64,000 bases of DNA from Phycisphaeraceae bacterium (GTDB taxonomy: Bacteria > Planctomycetota > Phycisphaerae > Phycisphaerales > UBA1924). The position numbers were made by a program, and so were the translations under genes. How positions within the stretch are numbered: position 1 is the first letter of the stretch; each line of letters starts with the position of its first letter. The stretch covers positions 2,666,001 to 2,730,000 of the forward strand of contig JACKHC010000001.1 of the NCBI GenBank assembly GCA_020639235.1. Reading direction: 5' to 3'. This document shows positions 1 to 13,045 of the stretch, one piece after another. Below the pieces are notes generated by a model. That model was not told the DNA's origin. It was given only the letters and a program-made list of their open reading frames with translations, and did no database searches.

Positions 1-71
1 TTGTACTCGTCCGTCGAGAGCGTCTCGTGCGGATCGAAGCCGGCAAAGTCGGGGGCGTGTGCGTCGCTCAT
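1..71 (-). CDS. N-terminus of a gene downstream of coxC (partial)
   Basis: An ATG on the minus strand at 69-71 opens a reading frame that runs off the window edge. Only 23 codons are visible, beginning MSDAHAPDFAGFDPHE. It starts 21 nt after the coxC stop and is in the same direction, so it probably belongs to the oxidase operon. In many caa3 operons this place is held by the small subunit IV membrane protein, but no membrane segment is visible in this fragment, so the identity is not established. Confidence 0.5.
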   Translation of the reverse strand, partial: MSDAHAPDFAGFDPHETLSTDEY

Positions 72-92
72 GGTTCGTGTCTCGATTCGTGC

Positions 93-860
93 TCAGACGA
101 GGTACAGCAGCGGGAAGAGGAAGATCCAGATGATGTCGACGAGGTGCCAGTACAGCCCGATGTTCTCGAGCGAGGTGTAGTGACGCGGGCCGTACTGCCA
201 CTTCCACGCCTTGATCATGGCCCACGCGATGACGAGCATGCCGATGAACACGTGCAGGCCGTGCGTGGCGGTGGCGATCCAGTAGACGGAGAGGAAGATC
301 TGGTCGTGGGCCATGGGCGCGAAGTGCTGGGCGGCGTCGTGCGCGCCGGCGGCGACCTCGACGATCTGTCCCATGGCGGTGGGGTCCGTGACGGTGGCGG
401 CGGCGTGCTCCGTGCCGTGGCCGGCGTACATGAAGTTCGCGCCGGGGAGTTCGCCCTTCTTGTACTTGGGCCAGTATTCCCACCCGAGTTTGACGATGAG
501 GAAGAATGCGGCGCAGGCCTGCGTGATGAGCAGGTTCCAGAGGATCATGCCGCGCTTGCCGAGCTGGGCGCCGCGGATCGCCAGGACGATCGTGAAGGAT
601 GAGAGCAGGAGGACGGCGGTGTTGGCGGCGCCGATCTTCCAGTTGAGGTAGTGGCGCGAGGCCTCGTGCCAGTTCTCCGGGTAGAGCATCCGGAACACGG
701 CGTAGGCGCAGAAGAAGCCGGAGAACATGAGCACTTCCGTAGCGAGGAAGAGCCACATGCCGAGTTTGGCGCCCTCGAGTTCATCTTCGGCGTTGCGCCA
801 GTGATGCCCCGGGATGTACGCCTCGTGCGGCTTGAGATCGTGCGTGTCGGTCGTCGTCAT
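93..860 (-). CDS. coxC: Cytochrome c oxidase subunit III
   Basis: This 255-residue protein is the third core subunit of a heme-copper oxidase in the cytoplasmic membrane. The N-terminal half carries the family segment around 'AKLGMWLFLATEVLMFSG', and the C-terminal half carries 'THGLHVFIGM' and 'YWHLVDIIWIFLF', which are typical of CoxC. Several hydrophobic helices are evident. A loop of about 50 residues rich in Ala and His (roughly residues 140-190) lies between helices. The gene follows coxA by 29 nt and is part of the act-sco-cox operon. Subunit III does not carry redox centres; it stabilises subunit I and is thought to support proton and oxygen access. Confidence 0.95.
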   Translation of the reverse strand: MTTTDTHDLKPHEAYIPGHHWRNAEDELEGAKLGMWLFLATEVLMFSGFFCAYAVFRMLYPENWHEASRHYLNWKIGAANTAVLLLSSFTIVLAIRGAQLGKRGMILWNLLITQACAAFFLIVKLGWEYWPKYKKGELPGANFMYAGHGTEHAAATVTDPTAMGQIVEVAAGAHDAAQHFAPMAHDQIFLSVYWIATATHGLHVFIGMLVIAWAMIKAWKWQYGPRHYTSLENIGLYWHLVDIIWIFLFPLLYLV

Positions 861-889
861 ATCGGTTCACTCGCTTGGCGTGAGCGGAT

Positions 890-2593
<1,704 letters not shown>

Positions 2594-2651
2594 ATCCGTA
2601 TCTCCGTCTCTCGCCCGTCGCGTCACGCGCGGGCGTCAAACAATCCGTTCG

Positions 2652-3863
2652 TTATTCCCCGCCTGATTCCTGTTCCTTGGCCGCCATCTCCGCTTCGGAC
2701 TCGGATTTCGCTTCATCGGTGAAGTCGGGGTCGAGTGACTTGATGTACAGCGCGATCGCCTCGATCTCACGATTCTTGAACTTGCCCTGATAGGTGGGCA
2801 TCTGATTCGCGAAGCCCTCGCGCAGGTAGGCGCCCGGGTTCATGATCGACTCTCGGATGTAGTTCAGGCCGACGACCGCGCGGTTGTCCTCGACGGCGGC
2901 GTCGCCGGGCTGGGGCTTCCAACCGGGGCGTGCGTCATCCCAGATGCCTTTCCAGGTCGGGCCCGTGCCGGCGCTGCCATCGACCGAGTGGCACGCCACG
3001 CACCCCGCGGTTTTGTAGAGGATCTGCCCGAGCGTGTACTTGTCGATCGCGTCGGTATTGGCCTGCTCGGCCATCCAGGCGCGGAAATCGCCGTCGCTCA
3101 TGATCTGCACCTCGGCGAGCATCTGCGAGTGCTGATCGCCGCAGTACTCGGCGCAGAAGAGGTAGAGCCCCTTGCCGTTGGCGGTGACGGGCACGCCGTG
3201 CTTCTTCTCGGGGTCCCACTTGTGGGTGATTTCGGTGGGCTCGCACCAGAGCGTGGTGTAGCGATTGGGGAAGACATCGCGCTTCATGCGGAGCGAAGGG
3301 ATGTAGAAGGAGTGGATGACATCCTCGGAGGTCATGATGAACTTGATGGGCTTGTTCACCGGGAGCACGAAGACGGGCGCATCGATGCCCGCGAGCACGC
3401 GGCCTTCGACGGATTTCGAGACCGTTTCGAGTGAGCCGGCGCCGTTGGGATACTCGAGGTTCCAGTTCCACTTCTTGGCGGTGACATACACCTCCATAGC
3501 GTCGCCCGGGGCGACGCGCATCACGATGTATTCCTTGAATCCCCACACGAACATGATCGCCATGAGGATCGTCGGGATGACCGACCACGAGAGTTCCAGC
3601 ATGGTGTTGTGCGAGGCGCTGGGCTCGGCGGGCTTGCCCTCGATGCGCCGGTACTTGAGGCCGAAGTAGACCATCAGCCCCATGAGGATGGCGAAGAAGA
3701 TGGCGGACACCCAGAAGATGTAGAAGAACACACCGTCGACGCCGTCGGCGAAGGTACCCTGCGTGTTGCGGAACCAGAACCTCATCCATCCGGAGTCCTC
3801 GGATGCGAGCGAGCTCGACGCGAGGACCGAAGGCAGGCGCGACATGGTTTGAGCAATCATCAT
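2652..3863 (-). CDS. coxB: Cytochrome c oxidase subunit II with fused cytochrome c (caa3)
   Basis: This 403-aa subunit accepts electrons from the donor and passes them to subunit I. Two membrane helices (about residues 45-68 and 89-110) precede a periplasmic cupredoxin domain. The CuA ligands are visible: His184, Cys237, Cys241, His245 and Met248 in 'CAEYCGDQHSQM'. A C-terminal cytochrome c domain follows, with the heme motif CVACH at 288-292 and a probable Met ligand near 345 ('NQMPTYQG'). The fusion defines a caa3-type enzyme. The acidic tail is rich in Glu, Ser and Lys. Its start overlaps the sco stop (3860-3863), which suggests translational coupling. Confidence 0.96.
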   Translation of the reverse strand: MMIAQTMSRLPSVLASSSLASEDSGWMRFWFRNTQGTFADGVDGVFFYIFWVSAIFFAILMGLMVYFGLKYRRIEGKPAEPSASHNTMLELSWSVIPTILMAIMFVWGFKEYIVMRVAPGDAMEVYVTAKKWNWNLEYPNGAGSLETVSKSVEGRVLAGIDAPVFVLPVNKPIKFIMTSEDVIHSFYIPSLRMKRDVFPNRYTTLWCEPTEITHKWDPEKKHGVPVTANGKGLYLFCAEYCGDQHSQMLAEVQIMSDGDFRAWMAEQANTDAIDKYTLGQILYKTAGCVACHSVDGSAGTGPTWKGIWDDARPGWKPQPGDAAVEDNRAVVGLNYIRESIMNPGAYLREGFANQMPTYQGKFKNREIEAIALYIKSLDPDFTDEAKSESEAEMAAKEQESGGE

Positions 3864-4747
3864 GATCGTGAGCCCGTGTCGTTGGACGCTCCGGTTGCAG
3901 GAACGCCTGCGTGGCGTCTGCGGAGCGTATTGGTCAGAACCAGTGAACTAATGAAGGTCATCAGCAGGAGCATGGTGACCAGCCCCCCGAGTTTCATGAC
4001 GCGCTTGGCGTTGACGGACCATGCGCCGGCGTCGGGGTCGTAGTGGAAGCAGGTGAAGAAGAACTGTTCGAACGCCGTGCCGATCTTGCCGTCACCGGCG
4101 TCCATCAGCGCCAGTTGCATGTCGCGCGGGGCGAACTTGACGCCCTCCATATAGGACGCGACTTTGCCGTCGGGCGTGAGGAACATGATCGCGGCGGGGT
4201 GCGAGAACTCGCCCTGCTCGGGCAGGAAGCGGTAGCGGTAGCCGACGGACGACGCGAGGTCGCGCACCGCTTCGGGCTCGCTCGTGCAGAAGACCCATGA
4301 GTCGGTGGGCGTCTTACGCTGATAGAGCGTGCCGTAGAACGAACGCTTCTCGGCGGCCTGCTCGCGGGTATTGGTGTGATCGAAACTGACGGCCAGCACG
4401 CGGAAGTCATCGCCCACGTCCAGGCCGATGTCCTTGATGCCGTCGGTGGCGCTGGTGAAGATCAGATCGCACAGGAGCGGGCAGTCGTAGTAGCCGAGGA
4501 TGAGCAGGACGGGGCGCTCGCCGTCGAACATGTCGCCCAGCCGGACATCGTTGCCGAAGGAGTCGGTGAAGTGCAGGTCCTTGGGCACTTCGGCCCCGAC
4601 CTTCTGCTTCACCATGACGCCCTCGGTCTCGGGGAGCGAGTCCTTGATGACCTGCGCTGAGGCGCTGCGCACGCCGATGAACGCGCACACCGCGAGTGCG
4701 GCGAGCGTCATCCAAAGGGCGCGGTTTGGCGCTTCGGGGCGGATCAT
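3860..4747 (-). CDS. sco: SCO1/SenC-family copper chaperone
   Basis: This 295-aa thioredoxin-fold protein is expected to deliver copper to the CuA site of CoxB. An N-terminal hydrophobic segment (about residues 11-31) is a signal or membrane anchor. The copper-binding CxxxC motif appears in 'YYDCPLLCDL', and the distal conserved His appears in 'FSHPAAIMF'. A second hydrophobic helix near the C-terminus ('VTMLLLMTFISSLVLT') suggests anchoring at both ends. The gene overlaps both neighbours by 4 nt. It sits between the ACIII genes and coxB, fitting a role in assembling the oxidase encoded next to it. Confidence 0.93.
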   Translation of the reverse strand: MIRPEAPNRALWMTLAALAVCAFIGVRSASAQVIKDSLPETEGVMVKQKVGAEVPKDLHFTDSFGNDVRLGDMFDGERPVLLILGYYDCPLLCDLIFTSATDGIKDIGLDVGDDFRVLAVSFDHTNTREQAAEKRSFYGTLYQRKTPTDSWVFCTSEPEAVRDLASSVGYRYRFLPEQGEFSHPAAIMFLTPDGKVASYMEGVKFAPRDMQLALMDAGDGKIGTAFEQFFFTCFHYDPDAGAWSVNAKRVMKLGGLVTMLLLMTFISSLVLTNTLRRRHAGVPATGASNDTGSRS

Positions 4748-5187
4748 CTGGGGGCGTGCTCCCGGTATTGTTCGATCACGAGCCGGGTGGCGGATTCAAC
4801 GGGGATCCGCGCGGTGCCCTTGTCGGCGTCGATCATCGCGCCGGTGGTCAGGGCGGCGTTCCACTGGTCGTGGAGTTGGGAGACGCCCGCGGCGTACCCG
4901 CCGATGGTCTGGTCGTACAGCCGGCTCAGCGGTGCGACATTCTCCTGGTGTTTCACCTGGAGGTTGTTGATATTGGGACGGAAATACATGTTGACCAGCA
5001 CCCACGCGCTGGCGAAGACGAACACGACGGTCGCGGCGAGGAAGCCGCCGATGATCCAGGGGTTCGTGGAGCCGTGCGACTCCTGATGATGCGGTTCGGA
5101 CGCATCATGGCGGAACCACTCGTCGTGGTGTTCGAGCTCGTGCATGAGCTCTTGTTCGTCGTGGATGATGTGCTCGTGTGTGCTCAT
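4744..5187 (-). CDS. Small single-span membrane protein in the act-cox operon, unknown
   Basis: The product has 147 residues. Its N-terminal 40 residues are charged and rich in His and Glu ('HIIHDEQELMHELEHHDEW'). One membrane helix follows ('GGFLAATVVFVFASAWVLV'), then a soluble C-terminal domain with basic and acidic residues. I do not recognise a family. The frame reads upstream to a TTG at 5202, but the ATG at 5187 is more plausible. It lies between actF and sco and overlaps the sco start by 4 nt, so it is co-translated with respiratory genes. It may be an accessory subunit or assembly factor of ACIII or of the supercomplex; this is inference from position only. Confidence 0.8.
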   Translation of the reverse strand: MSTHEHIIHDEQELMHELEHHDEWFRHDASEPHHQESHGSTNPWIIGGFLAATVVFVFASAWVLVNMYFRPNINNLQVKHQENVAPLSRLYDQTIGGYAAGVSQLHDQWNAALTTGAMIDADKGTARIPVESATRLVIEQYREHAPR

Positions 5188-5205
5188 CGCGTGATACCCC
5201 AACGA

Positions 5206-6483
5206 TCAGACATAGTTCTTGTGCTCGAGCGCTTCGTACATCCGCGGATCACGGAGCGGCACGAGCGGCCCCGAGGCGACCTTACGGATCAGGAGGCCGA
5301 CAAACAGCAGCACCGGCCCGGCGACGCCGACGACATCGATCCAGTGCATGCCGGTGGAGCCGTGGATATTCGGGCGGATCATCCACCACCAGTCGATGAT
5401 GTGGACGAGGATCAACCAGACGCACACGAACGCGGTGCCCGCGCTGGAACGCCGGATCGGGCGTGGCAGGAAGAAGATGAACGGCAGGATGAAGTGGGCG
5501 ATGGGCAGGACCCACGAGATGATGACCCACAGCGTGCCGGGCTGCTTGCGGATGTCGAAGAACGCGGTCTCTTCGGGGATGTTGGCGTACCAGATCAGCA
5601 TGTACTGCGAGAACGCGATATAGGCCCAGAAGCACACCGCGAAGCCGAAGACGAGTTTGGAGAGATCGTGCTGATGCTCTGATGTGAAGAGCACATGGAG
5701 ACGCCCCATCGAGCGCAGCACGATAAGGGTCAGCACCACCAGCGCGATGCCCGAGCCCAGGCACCCGGCGAAGAACCACACGGGCAGCATGGTCGAGAAC
5801 CAGTGGTAGTCGAGCGACATGACGAGATCGGTCGAGGCGAACAGGAGCGAGAACGCTCCGACGACCATGCCGACATAGGCGAGATTGCGGGCGTGCAGGG
5901 AGTGGCGCTTGTCGCCGTCGAGGTCCTGCTGCGTGGAGTAGTACCAGAGCCCGGTCGCCAGCCCGCCCCAGATCGCGAAGTACACCACGAGCCGGATGTA
6001 GAAGAACAGCGGGCTGAGATACGCGGCCTTGGCCTGATAGATCGTGTCGCCTTCGGTGTAGGCGGGGTTCATCCATTTCCAGAGGTAGGGCGCGTCGTGC
6101 CCGCCCTCGGAGGTCCGGGTCAGGACCATCTGGAGGATGACGACGCCCACGATCAGCAGCGCGCCGACCCACCAAAGCGACATGACATTCTCGAACTGCC
6201 GGCGGACGGAGATGGACCACCCCGCCTCGACGGCCCGGAAGAGCATGACAAAGACCATGGCGCCGATGGAGAAGCCCATCGCGATGAGTGCGCCGGTGTG
6301 GAGCGCGTAGAGCGCCACGGACTTGGCCATGACATCGCCGGCCAGCGCGCCGATCACGGCGACGCCGATCAGCGCCAAGCCGACGAACGACAACGCCGCC
6401 CACAGCATCCCGCCCGAGCGATCGCCCAGGTAGATGTTCTCTTTCGAGAGCACTTTCTCGGGTGACACATGCATCGTGCTCAC
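5206..6483 (-). CDS. actF: Alternative complex III subunit ActF (NrfD/PsrC-like)
   Basis: This 425-aa polytopic membrane protein has about ten hydrophobic helices. It resembles ActF, the second quinone-binding-type membrane subunit of Alternative Complex III, which oxidises quinol and reduces a cytochrome c or the oxidase directly. Helices are seen from 'MLWAALSFVGLALIGVAVIG' to 'WIDVVGVAGPVLLFVGLLI'. The start is a GTG at 6481-6483 overlapping the actE stop; an in-frame ATG lies three codons later. It follows actE and precedes the small unknown membrane gene, matching the usual A-to-F gene order. Confidence 0.92.
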   Translation of the reverse strand: MSTMHVSPEKVLSKENIYLGDRSGGMLWAALSFVGLALIGVAVIGALAGDVMAKSVALYALHTGALIAMGFSIGAMVFVMLFRAVEAGWSISVRRQFENVMSLWWVGALLIVGVVILQMVLTRTSEGGHDAPYLWKWMNPAYTEGDTIYQAKAAYLSPLFFYIRLVVYFAIWGGLATGLWYYSTQQDLDGDKRHSLHARNLAYVGMVVGAFSLLFASTDLVMSLDYHWFSTMLPVWFFAGCLGSGIALVVLTLIVLRSMGRLHVLFTSEHQHDLSKLVFGFAVCFWAYIAFSQYMLIWYANIPEETAFFDIRKQPGTLWVIISWVLPIAHFILPFIFFLPRPIRRSSAGTAFVCVWLILVHIIDWWWMIRPNIHGSTGMHWIDVVGVAGPVLLFVGLLIRKVASGPLVPLRDPRMYEALEHKNYV

Positions 6484-7283
6484 GACTCGTTCCCCGTGTT
6501 GGCAGCGGGCGTGCCGCCCTGGTTCAACTGGCGCAGCAGGTCCGCCCGATCGCGATCGGGCAGATCATTGATATTGGACTCGTGCGCCGCCTGGAGGACA
6601 CGCAGGTACGCGACGATCGCCCACGACTCGCGCTCGCTCACCTTGGCGGCGTAGGTAGGCATCTTGAGCGGGTACGCGCCGCCTGGATTCGGGACGCCGT
6701 GACGGATGACACTGAAGATGTACCCGTCGTCGCCCTTCTCGCCGCCGTGACGGTATTGATCCTGATGCCATGAAGGCAGCGCGTACGACCAGCGGATCCC
6801 GACGGTGCCGGCGCCGTCACCCAGCGCGCCGTGGCACGGCAGGCAGTAGATGCCGAAGTTTTCGCGGCCGAGCGCGATAAACTCAGCGTCAACGGTGGCG
6901 GGGATGTACTTGACCCACGAGCCGTCGGCGTTCTTGCCTTCGTAGAACCGGGCGTCTTCCTTCGTGATGCCTTCGCGTGTCGCGTCGAAATCGAAGCCGT
7001 CGGAGGCGCCGATCTCGGCGTAATGACCGAAGGGGACGGTGCCGGCGACGGGCTGACGCATCGAGCGGCCGTACATCTCGCCGGACTCGGCGTCCTCGAA
7101 CTCCTTAAAGAAGTGCGAGGCCGTCTGCGCCTTGTACTTGGGCTGATCGTCCATGTCGGGCAGAATCTGGCGCGGGGGCTTGTTGGAGCGTTCGCCCCGG
7201 CACCCGCCCGACGCCGCAACGCACGCGACGGCGAAGAGTGTCAATGCGGCCTTCATGGTGTTGGTCCGTGCCATTGGTGTCAT
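6480..7283 (-). CDS. actE: Alternative complex III monoheme cytochrome c subunit ActE
   Basis: This 267-aa lipoprotein has a signal peptide ending in a lipobox ('VAASGGC'), so it should be tethered to the outer face of the membrane. One heme c site is present, CLPCH, in 'GIYCLPCHGALGDGAG'. A later Met in 'LKMPTYAAKV' is a candidate axial ligand. ActE is one of the electron-exit cytochromes of Alternative Complex III. The gene overlaps actD and actF by 4 nt each (ATGA and GTGA). The C-terminus is polar and glutamine-rich, as expected for an exposed tail. Confidence 0.93.
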   Translation of the reverse strand: MTPMARTNTMKAALTLFAVACVAASGGCRGERSNKPPRQILPDMDDQPKYKAQTASHFFKEFEDAESGEMYGRSMRQPVAGTVPFGHYAEIGASDGFDFDATREGITKEDARFYEGKNADGSWVKYIPATVDAEFIALGRENFGIYCLPCHGALGDGAGTVGIRWSYALPSWHQDQYRHGGEKGDDGYIFSVIRHGVPNPGGAYPLKMPTYAAKVSERESWAIVAYLRVLQAAHESNINDLPDRDRADLLRQLNQGGTPAANTGNES

Positions 7284-7834
7284 GCCTCCACCACATCGAC
7301 GTGCGTCGCGCCGAGCTTCTTGAGCATGGCGCCGGTGGCGCTCGCGTCGTAGTTAGGATCGTCGGCCTCGATCGCGAGCACGAATCGGTCGTCGCTCACG
7401 CGGAGGAATCGCTCCTTCTTGTGGAGCGGGTGGTACAGCATGGGGAGTTTGTTCAATGCGAGCATGCCGAAGACCGCGCCGAACGCCGAGAGCAGGACGC
7501 CGAGTTCGAAGATGATCGGCGTGAAGGGTTCCCATGCTGCGAACGGCTTGCCGCCGACGACGGTCTGGTATTCGTAGGCGCTGATGCCGATCTGCAATGC
7601 GATCGCGCCGAGCACGCCGGTCGTTGCGCCGGCGCCGATGATGAATGTGATTCGCGAGAGTTTGAGACCCATCGCCTCGGACATGCCGTGGATCGGCACG
7701 GGCGAGTACACATCCCACTTGGTGAAGCCCGCGTCGCGGACCTCGTGGGCGGCCTTGTAGATGGAGGTGATGTCGGGGAACTCCGCCATCACGCCCCAGA
7801 CGGGCGGTGTCGGGATCGCTTCTGCGTGCGCCAT
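7280..7834 (-). CDS. actD: Alternative complex III subunit ActD (DUF3341)
   Basis: The 184-aa product matches ActD, a small membrane subunit of Alternative Complex III. It has a soluble N-terminal ferredoxin-like region ('WGVMAEFPDITSIYKAAHE'), then a pair of membrane helices (about residues 58-85 and 104-128), and a soluble C-terminal part with 'KKLGATHVDVVEA'. The motif 'WDVYSPVPIHGM' is characteristic of the family. It has no cofactor-binding residues that I can see. It begins 1 nt after the actC stop and overlaps actE by 4 nt. Confidence 0.93.
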   Translation of the reverse strand: MAHAEAIPTPPVWGVMAEFPDITSIYKAAHEVRDAGFTKWDVYSPVPIHGMSEAMGLKLSRITFIIGAGATTGVLGAIALQIGISAYEYQTVVGGKPFAAWEPFTPIIFELGVLLSAFGAVFGMLALNKLPMLYHPLHKKERFLRVSDDRFVLAIEADDPNYDASATGAMLKKLGATHVDVVEA

Positions 7835-7835
7835 A

Positions 7836-9364
<1,529 letters not shown>

Positions 9365-9368
<4 letters not shown>

Positions 9369-12300
9369 GCCATCACCCCCGTCCGGTTATTGAGAACAGG
9401 CAGTCGCATCACATGCCCCTCGCCGTGCGTGGCGTCATCGTGCTTGTTCGGATCATTATGCGGCTCGTCGTGCCCGCCGCCGTGCGCTCCGTGATGGAAC
9501 GGTTCGTCGTTCGGCTTGCGGACCATCGGGTTGGGGTTGCGCAGCCGGACCATGTAGGTCGTCCGCGGGCGGGCGTTGAGGAAGCCGAGCATCTCGTACG
9601 TGCGTCCGTCGCGCTTGGCCTGGCTCACCAGCGAACCCGCGCCGTTGTTGGCGTCGTGGTCGTAGATATCGCCGAATATGATCGCCTCGCTCGGGCACGC
9701 CTGCTGGCAGGCGGTGGAGACGAAGCCGTCGGGGATCCGCTCGAACCCGTCGATCTTGGTCTCGACACGCGCCTGATTCACGCGCTGGATGCAGTAGGTG
9801 CACTTCTCCATGACGCCGCGGGAGCGGACCGAGACATGCGGGTTGTATTGCATCGTGCGGACTTCGGAGATCTTCTCGCGGAGGCGCGGCGGGACCATCT
9901 GGGGGTTCGGCTCGGCGATGCCCTCGATCACCGTCTGGCCGGCGTACCGGCCCTTGAACTCTTTGGTCGCGTAATCGAAGTAGTTGAAGCGGCGAACCTT
10001 GTACGGGCAGTTGTTGGAGCAATACCGCGTGCCGATGCACCGGTTGTACGCCATGTCGTTGGTGCCTTCCTTGGAATGCGTCGTTGCATTCACGGGGCAC
10101 ACGACCTCGCACGGCGCGTTCTCGCACTGCATGCACGGAACGGGCTGCACTCCCATGTCCGGATTCGCGAAGGCCGAGTCGTCCATTTTCTCTGAGGCGT
10201 AGTAGCGGTCGACACGGATCCAGTGCATCTCGCGGCCGCGGGCGACTTCCATCTTGCCCACGACCGGGATGTTGTTCTCGGCCTGGCACGCGACGGTGCA
10301 CGCGCCGCACCCGGTGCACTTGGTGAGGTCGATCGACATCCCCCACTGCTGGATCGGGCGGCCGTACTTGTTCTGCCGGCCGATGATGCGTCCGCGTGCG
10401 TCGCGCTTCGGGTTGCCGTGCTCGTCGGCTTCCCAATAGACGATTTCGTCGGCCAGACCGGTGATGCCGCCGTCGCCTTTCTGGTTGTACGAGTTGACAT
10501 TCGCCGGGGCGTGGCTCTCGATGCCGAGTTTCTGACCGAAGGAGAGATCACGCTCGCGGCCGTAGGCGTCCACGGAATGCTCGTCGCGCTGATCGCCGTA
10601 CTTGTGCCACGCCGCCAGATCGACCTCGCGGAGCAATCCGCGCCCTTCGATGGCCCAGTGGTCCTGCGTGTTGGCGATCATGTACGACGACTTGCCCGCG
10701 CGCTTGACCGACGCGCCGTGCGCCACGCTCCACGAGCCCTCGCCGCGGAGCGGATAGACATCGGCGCCCGTCTTGAAGGCGACGCGTCCGCTGACCGTGC
10801 GGCCGTAGCCGAGCGTGAGGACCGCGCAGTCGTCGGCGAGGCCGGGCTGCACCCAGACGGGCACATCGACCGAGCGGCCGTCGACCGTCACGGTCGCGAC
10901 ATCGACATAGTTGTATTGCGGGCCGCGCAGATGGCGGTCGGTCTTGAGCCCGAGTTTCTTGGCGGTGGCCAGACTCACGAGCATGGGGTTGTCCCATGTG
11001 ACTTTCGTGATCGGGTCGGGGAGTTCCTGTAGCCACGCGTTGTCGGCGAAGCGACCGTCGTGCACCTTGGCGCAGGGGCGGAAGACCACCTCGATCGCGC
11101 CCTCGCCGGCCGCCTTGTGCTCGGCGGAGGCGCGCCAATCGGCGAGCGATTGTGCGATCTGAGCGTCTCGTGCCGCGGGCGTCGTGAACGACGCGACGGG
11201 CTTGGAAGCGACGCCGTCGTGCAGCGCACGGCGCCATGCGTTCTCGAAATCGCCCGCGGGGCTGACCACCTCGCGCATCGTGCGCCGGACGATCTCGTAC
11301 CCGTCGCTCGTATCACCGGCGGCGAGCGCCAGGAGTTCGAGATCGCTCATCGTGTCGAATAGCGGCTTGATCATGGGCTGCGTCACGGAGTACGCGCCGT
11401 CGGCGCTGATCGTGTCGCCCCACGCCTCGAGGAAGTGCGAGCGGCGCACATGGTGCTCGCACGCGGCTGCGGTCTCGCACCGATCGCCGAGGTGAATCGT
11501 GTGCCGGATCTTGTCCGAGGCGAGCTTGTCGGCGAAGTTCAGATCGCCGGGCGCGTCGTATACCGGGTTGCACCCGATGATCACGAGCGTCTCGACCGCT
11601 CCCGCGTCGATGTTCGCGGTGAGCGAGCGGATCGCCGACTCGCTGGTTGTGGCGCCCTGCATCGGCGTGTAGCGGACGGTCTTGCCGGCGTTCCCGAGTG
11701 CTGCGTTGATCGCGTGGATCAGCGCGCGGGCGCCGGCCGGGAGCGTGCGCCCGCCAAGCACAACGGACTCGCCGCGGTGACTCTTGAGATCGGCGACAAC
11801 GCCGGTGAGCCACTTCTCTTCGATCGCCGAGAGGTGTGCCCCGGAAGCGATCTGCGTGAGCGGCCCACGCATGCCCACATTGCCGATCTCAAGACCCGAG
11901 GCGACGGCCGCGAGCATCGCGACGAGTTTTGACGGCGCCATCGCGACACGGTGATCCGCCTGGCCGCCCGTGAGCGTCATCGCGGACTCGGCGACATACA
12001 GCCGGCTCATCGATGAACCGGCGGCGCGGCCGCCGGGGCCCGGCGTGTACCGGGCGCGCGAGAAGGCGCGCTGCTCGGCGACATCCCCGTCGATGCCCAG
12101 GAAGTCGCGATCGAAACATACGACAACCTTGGCTTTATCGAGCGAGAGCGCCTCATGGTGCGGGGCGCCGAATGCGATGCGCGAGCCCTCGATTCCCGAG
12201 TCGTCATCCGACGCCTCGTATTCGTGCCACGCGGCCTTGGGGAATCGGCTTGTGATGCGGCTCTTGAGGCTGTTGCGCGACGGGCTGCTGGATTTCTCGA

Positions 12301-12964
12301 CGAGGAACGCCAGCCCGGCACCGCTCGTGGCGGTGTAGGGCTCGAACAATCCCTTGGCGGCGCGCCCGAACTCGGCGGTGCCCATCGTTTTGACTTCGGG
12401 GAGCGCTTCGCCGTCCTCGCCCGCGATCTGAATCTCGGCGTTGGGCGCGCGGTCGGGGTTGTAGAGGTCCAGCACGCTGGCCTGCGAACGCACGCCGCTC
12501 GATCCGTTGTTGAACGAGTGGAGCGGGTTGCCCTCGAGTTTGACGGGGCGGCCTTCGAAGGTCTCGGCGAGCAGGCCCTCGGCGCCGCCTCCCGGCAGCG
12601 GCATGCTGGTCGCGTAGTACAGCGGCTTGCCGGGGATCACATGCTCGGGGTCCTTCGCATAGGCGAGGATCTTGTGGTCGGGACGTCGGCAACCGGGGAG
12701 CGTCGCGACGCCGGCCATCGCGAGCGATGCGCCCATGACGCGCATGAAATGGCGGCGGGAACCGTCGAGCAGTTCGCTGGCGAACGCGGGGAACTCACGC
12801 TGCACGAAGTCCTTGAACTCGCGGGTCCCCACAAGATCATCGACCGAGCGCCAGAACGCCTTGCCGGTCGCGGCGCTGATGTCACGGGGCGTGACATCCT
12901 CGGCACGCAAGGGCTTTGCGCTCGTCTTCGATTCTGTGGATGGGCACTGGTCGATGTTGCTCAT
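9365..12964 (-). CDS. actB: Alternative complex III iron-sulfur/molybdopterin-like subunit ActB
   Basis: This large periplasmic subunit (1199 aa from the chosen ATG) resembles a fusion of a molybdopterin-oxidoreductase-like domain and an iron-sulfur protein. A twin-arginine-type segment lies near residues 70-95 ('SRRHFMRVMGASLAMAG'), preceded by the usual 'TAT-variant' leader. The C-terminal third carries ferredoxin-like cysteine motifs: 'CTGCGACTVACQAENNIP', 'CMQCENAPCEVVCP', 'CIGTRYCSNNCP' and 'CTYCIQ…CQQACP'. These should hold four clusters in the electron wire from ActC to the cytochromes. ActB is known not to bind molybdopterin. The frame is open to a TTG at 13045, but the ATG at 12964 has an upstream AGAGGA and fits the family better. 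Confidence 0.93.
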
Positions 12965-13045
12965 CGTCTTGCCGTCCTCTTGCCGCGGGTCTCGTCGCGG
13001 TCCGTTGGGTCGTCTCGTCGTGTCTGTGTTCCGTTGATCACTCAA

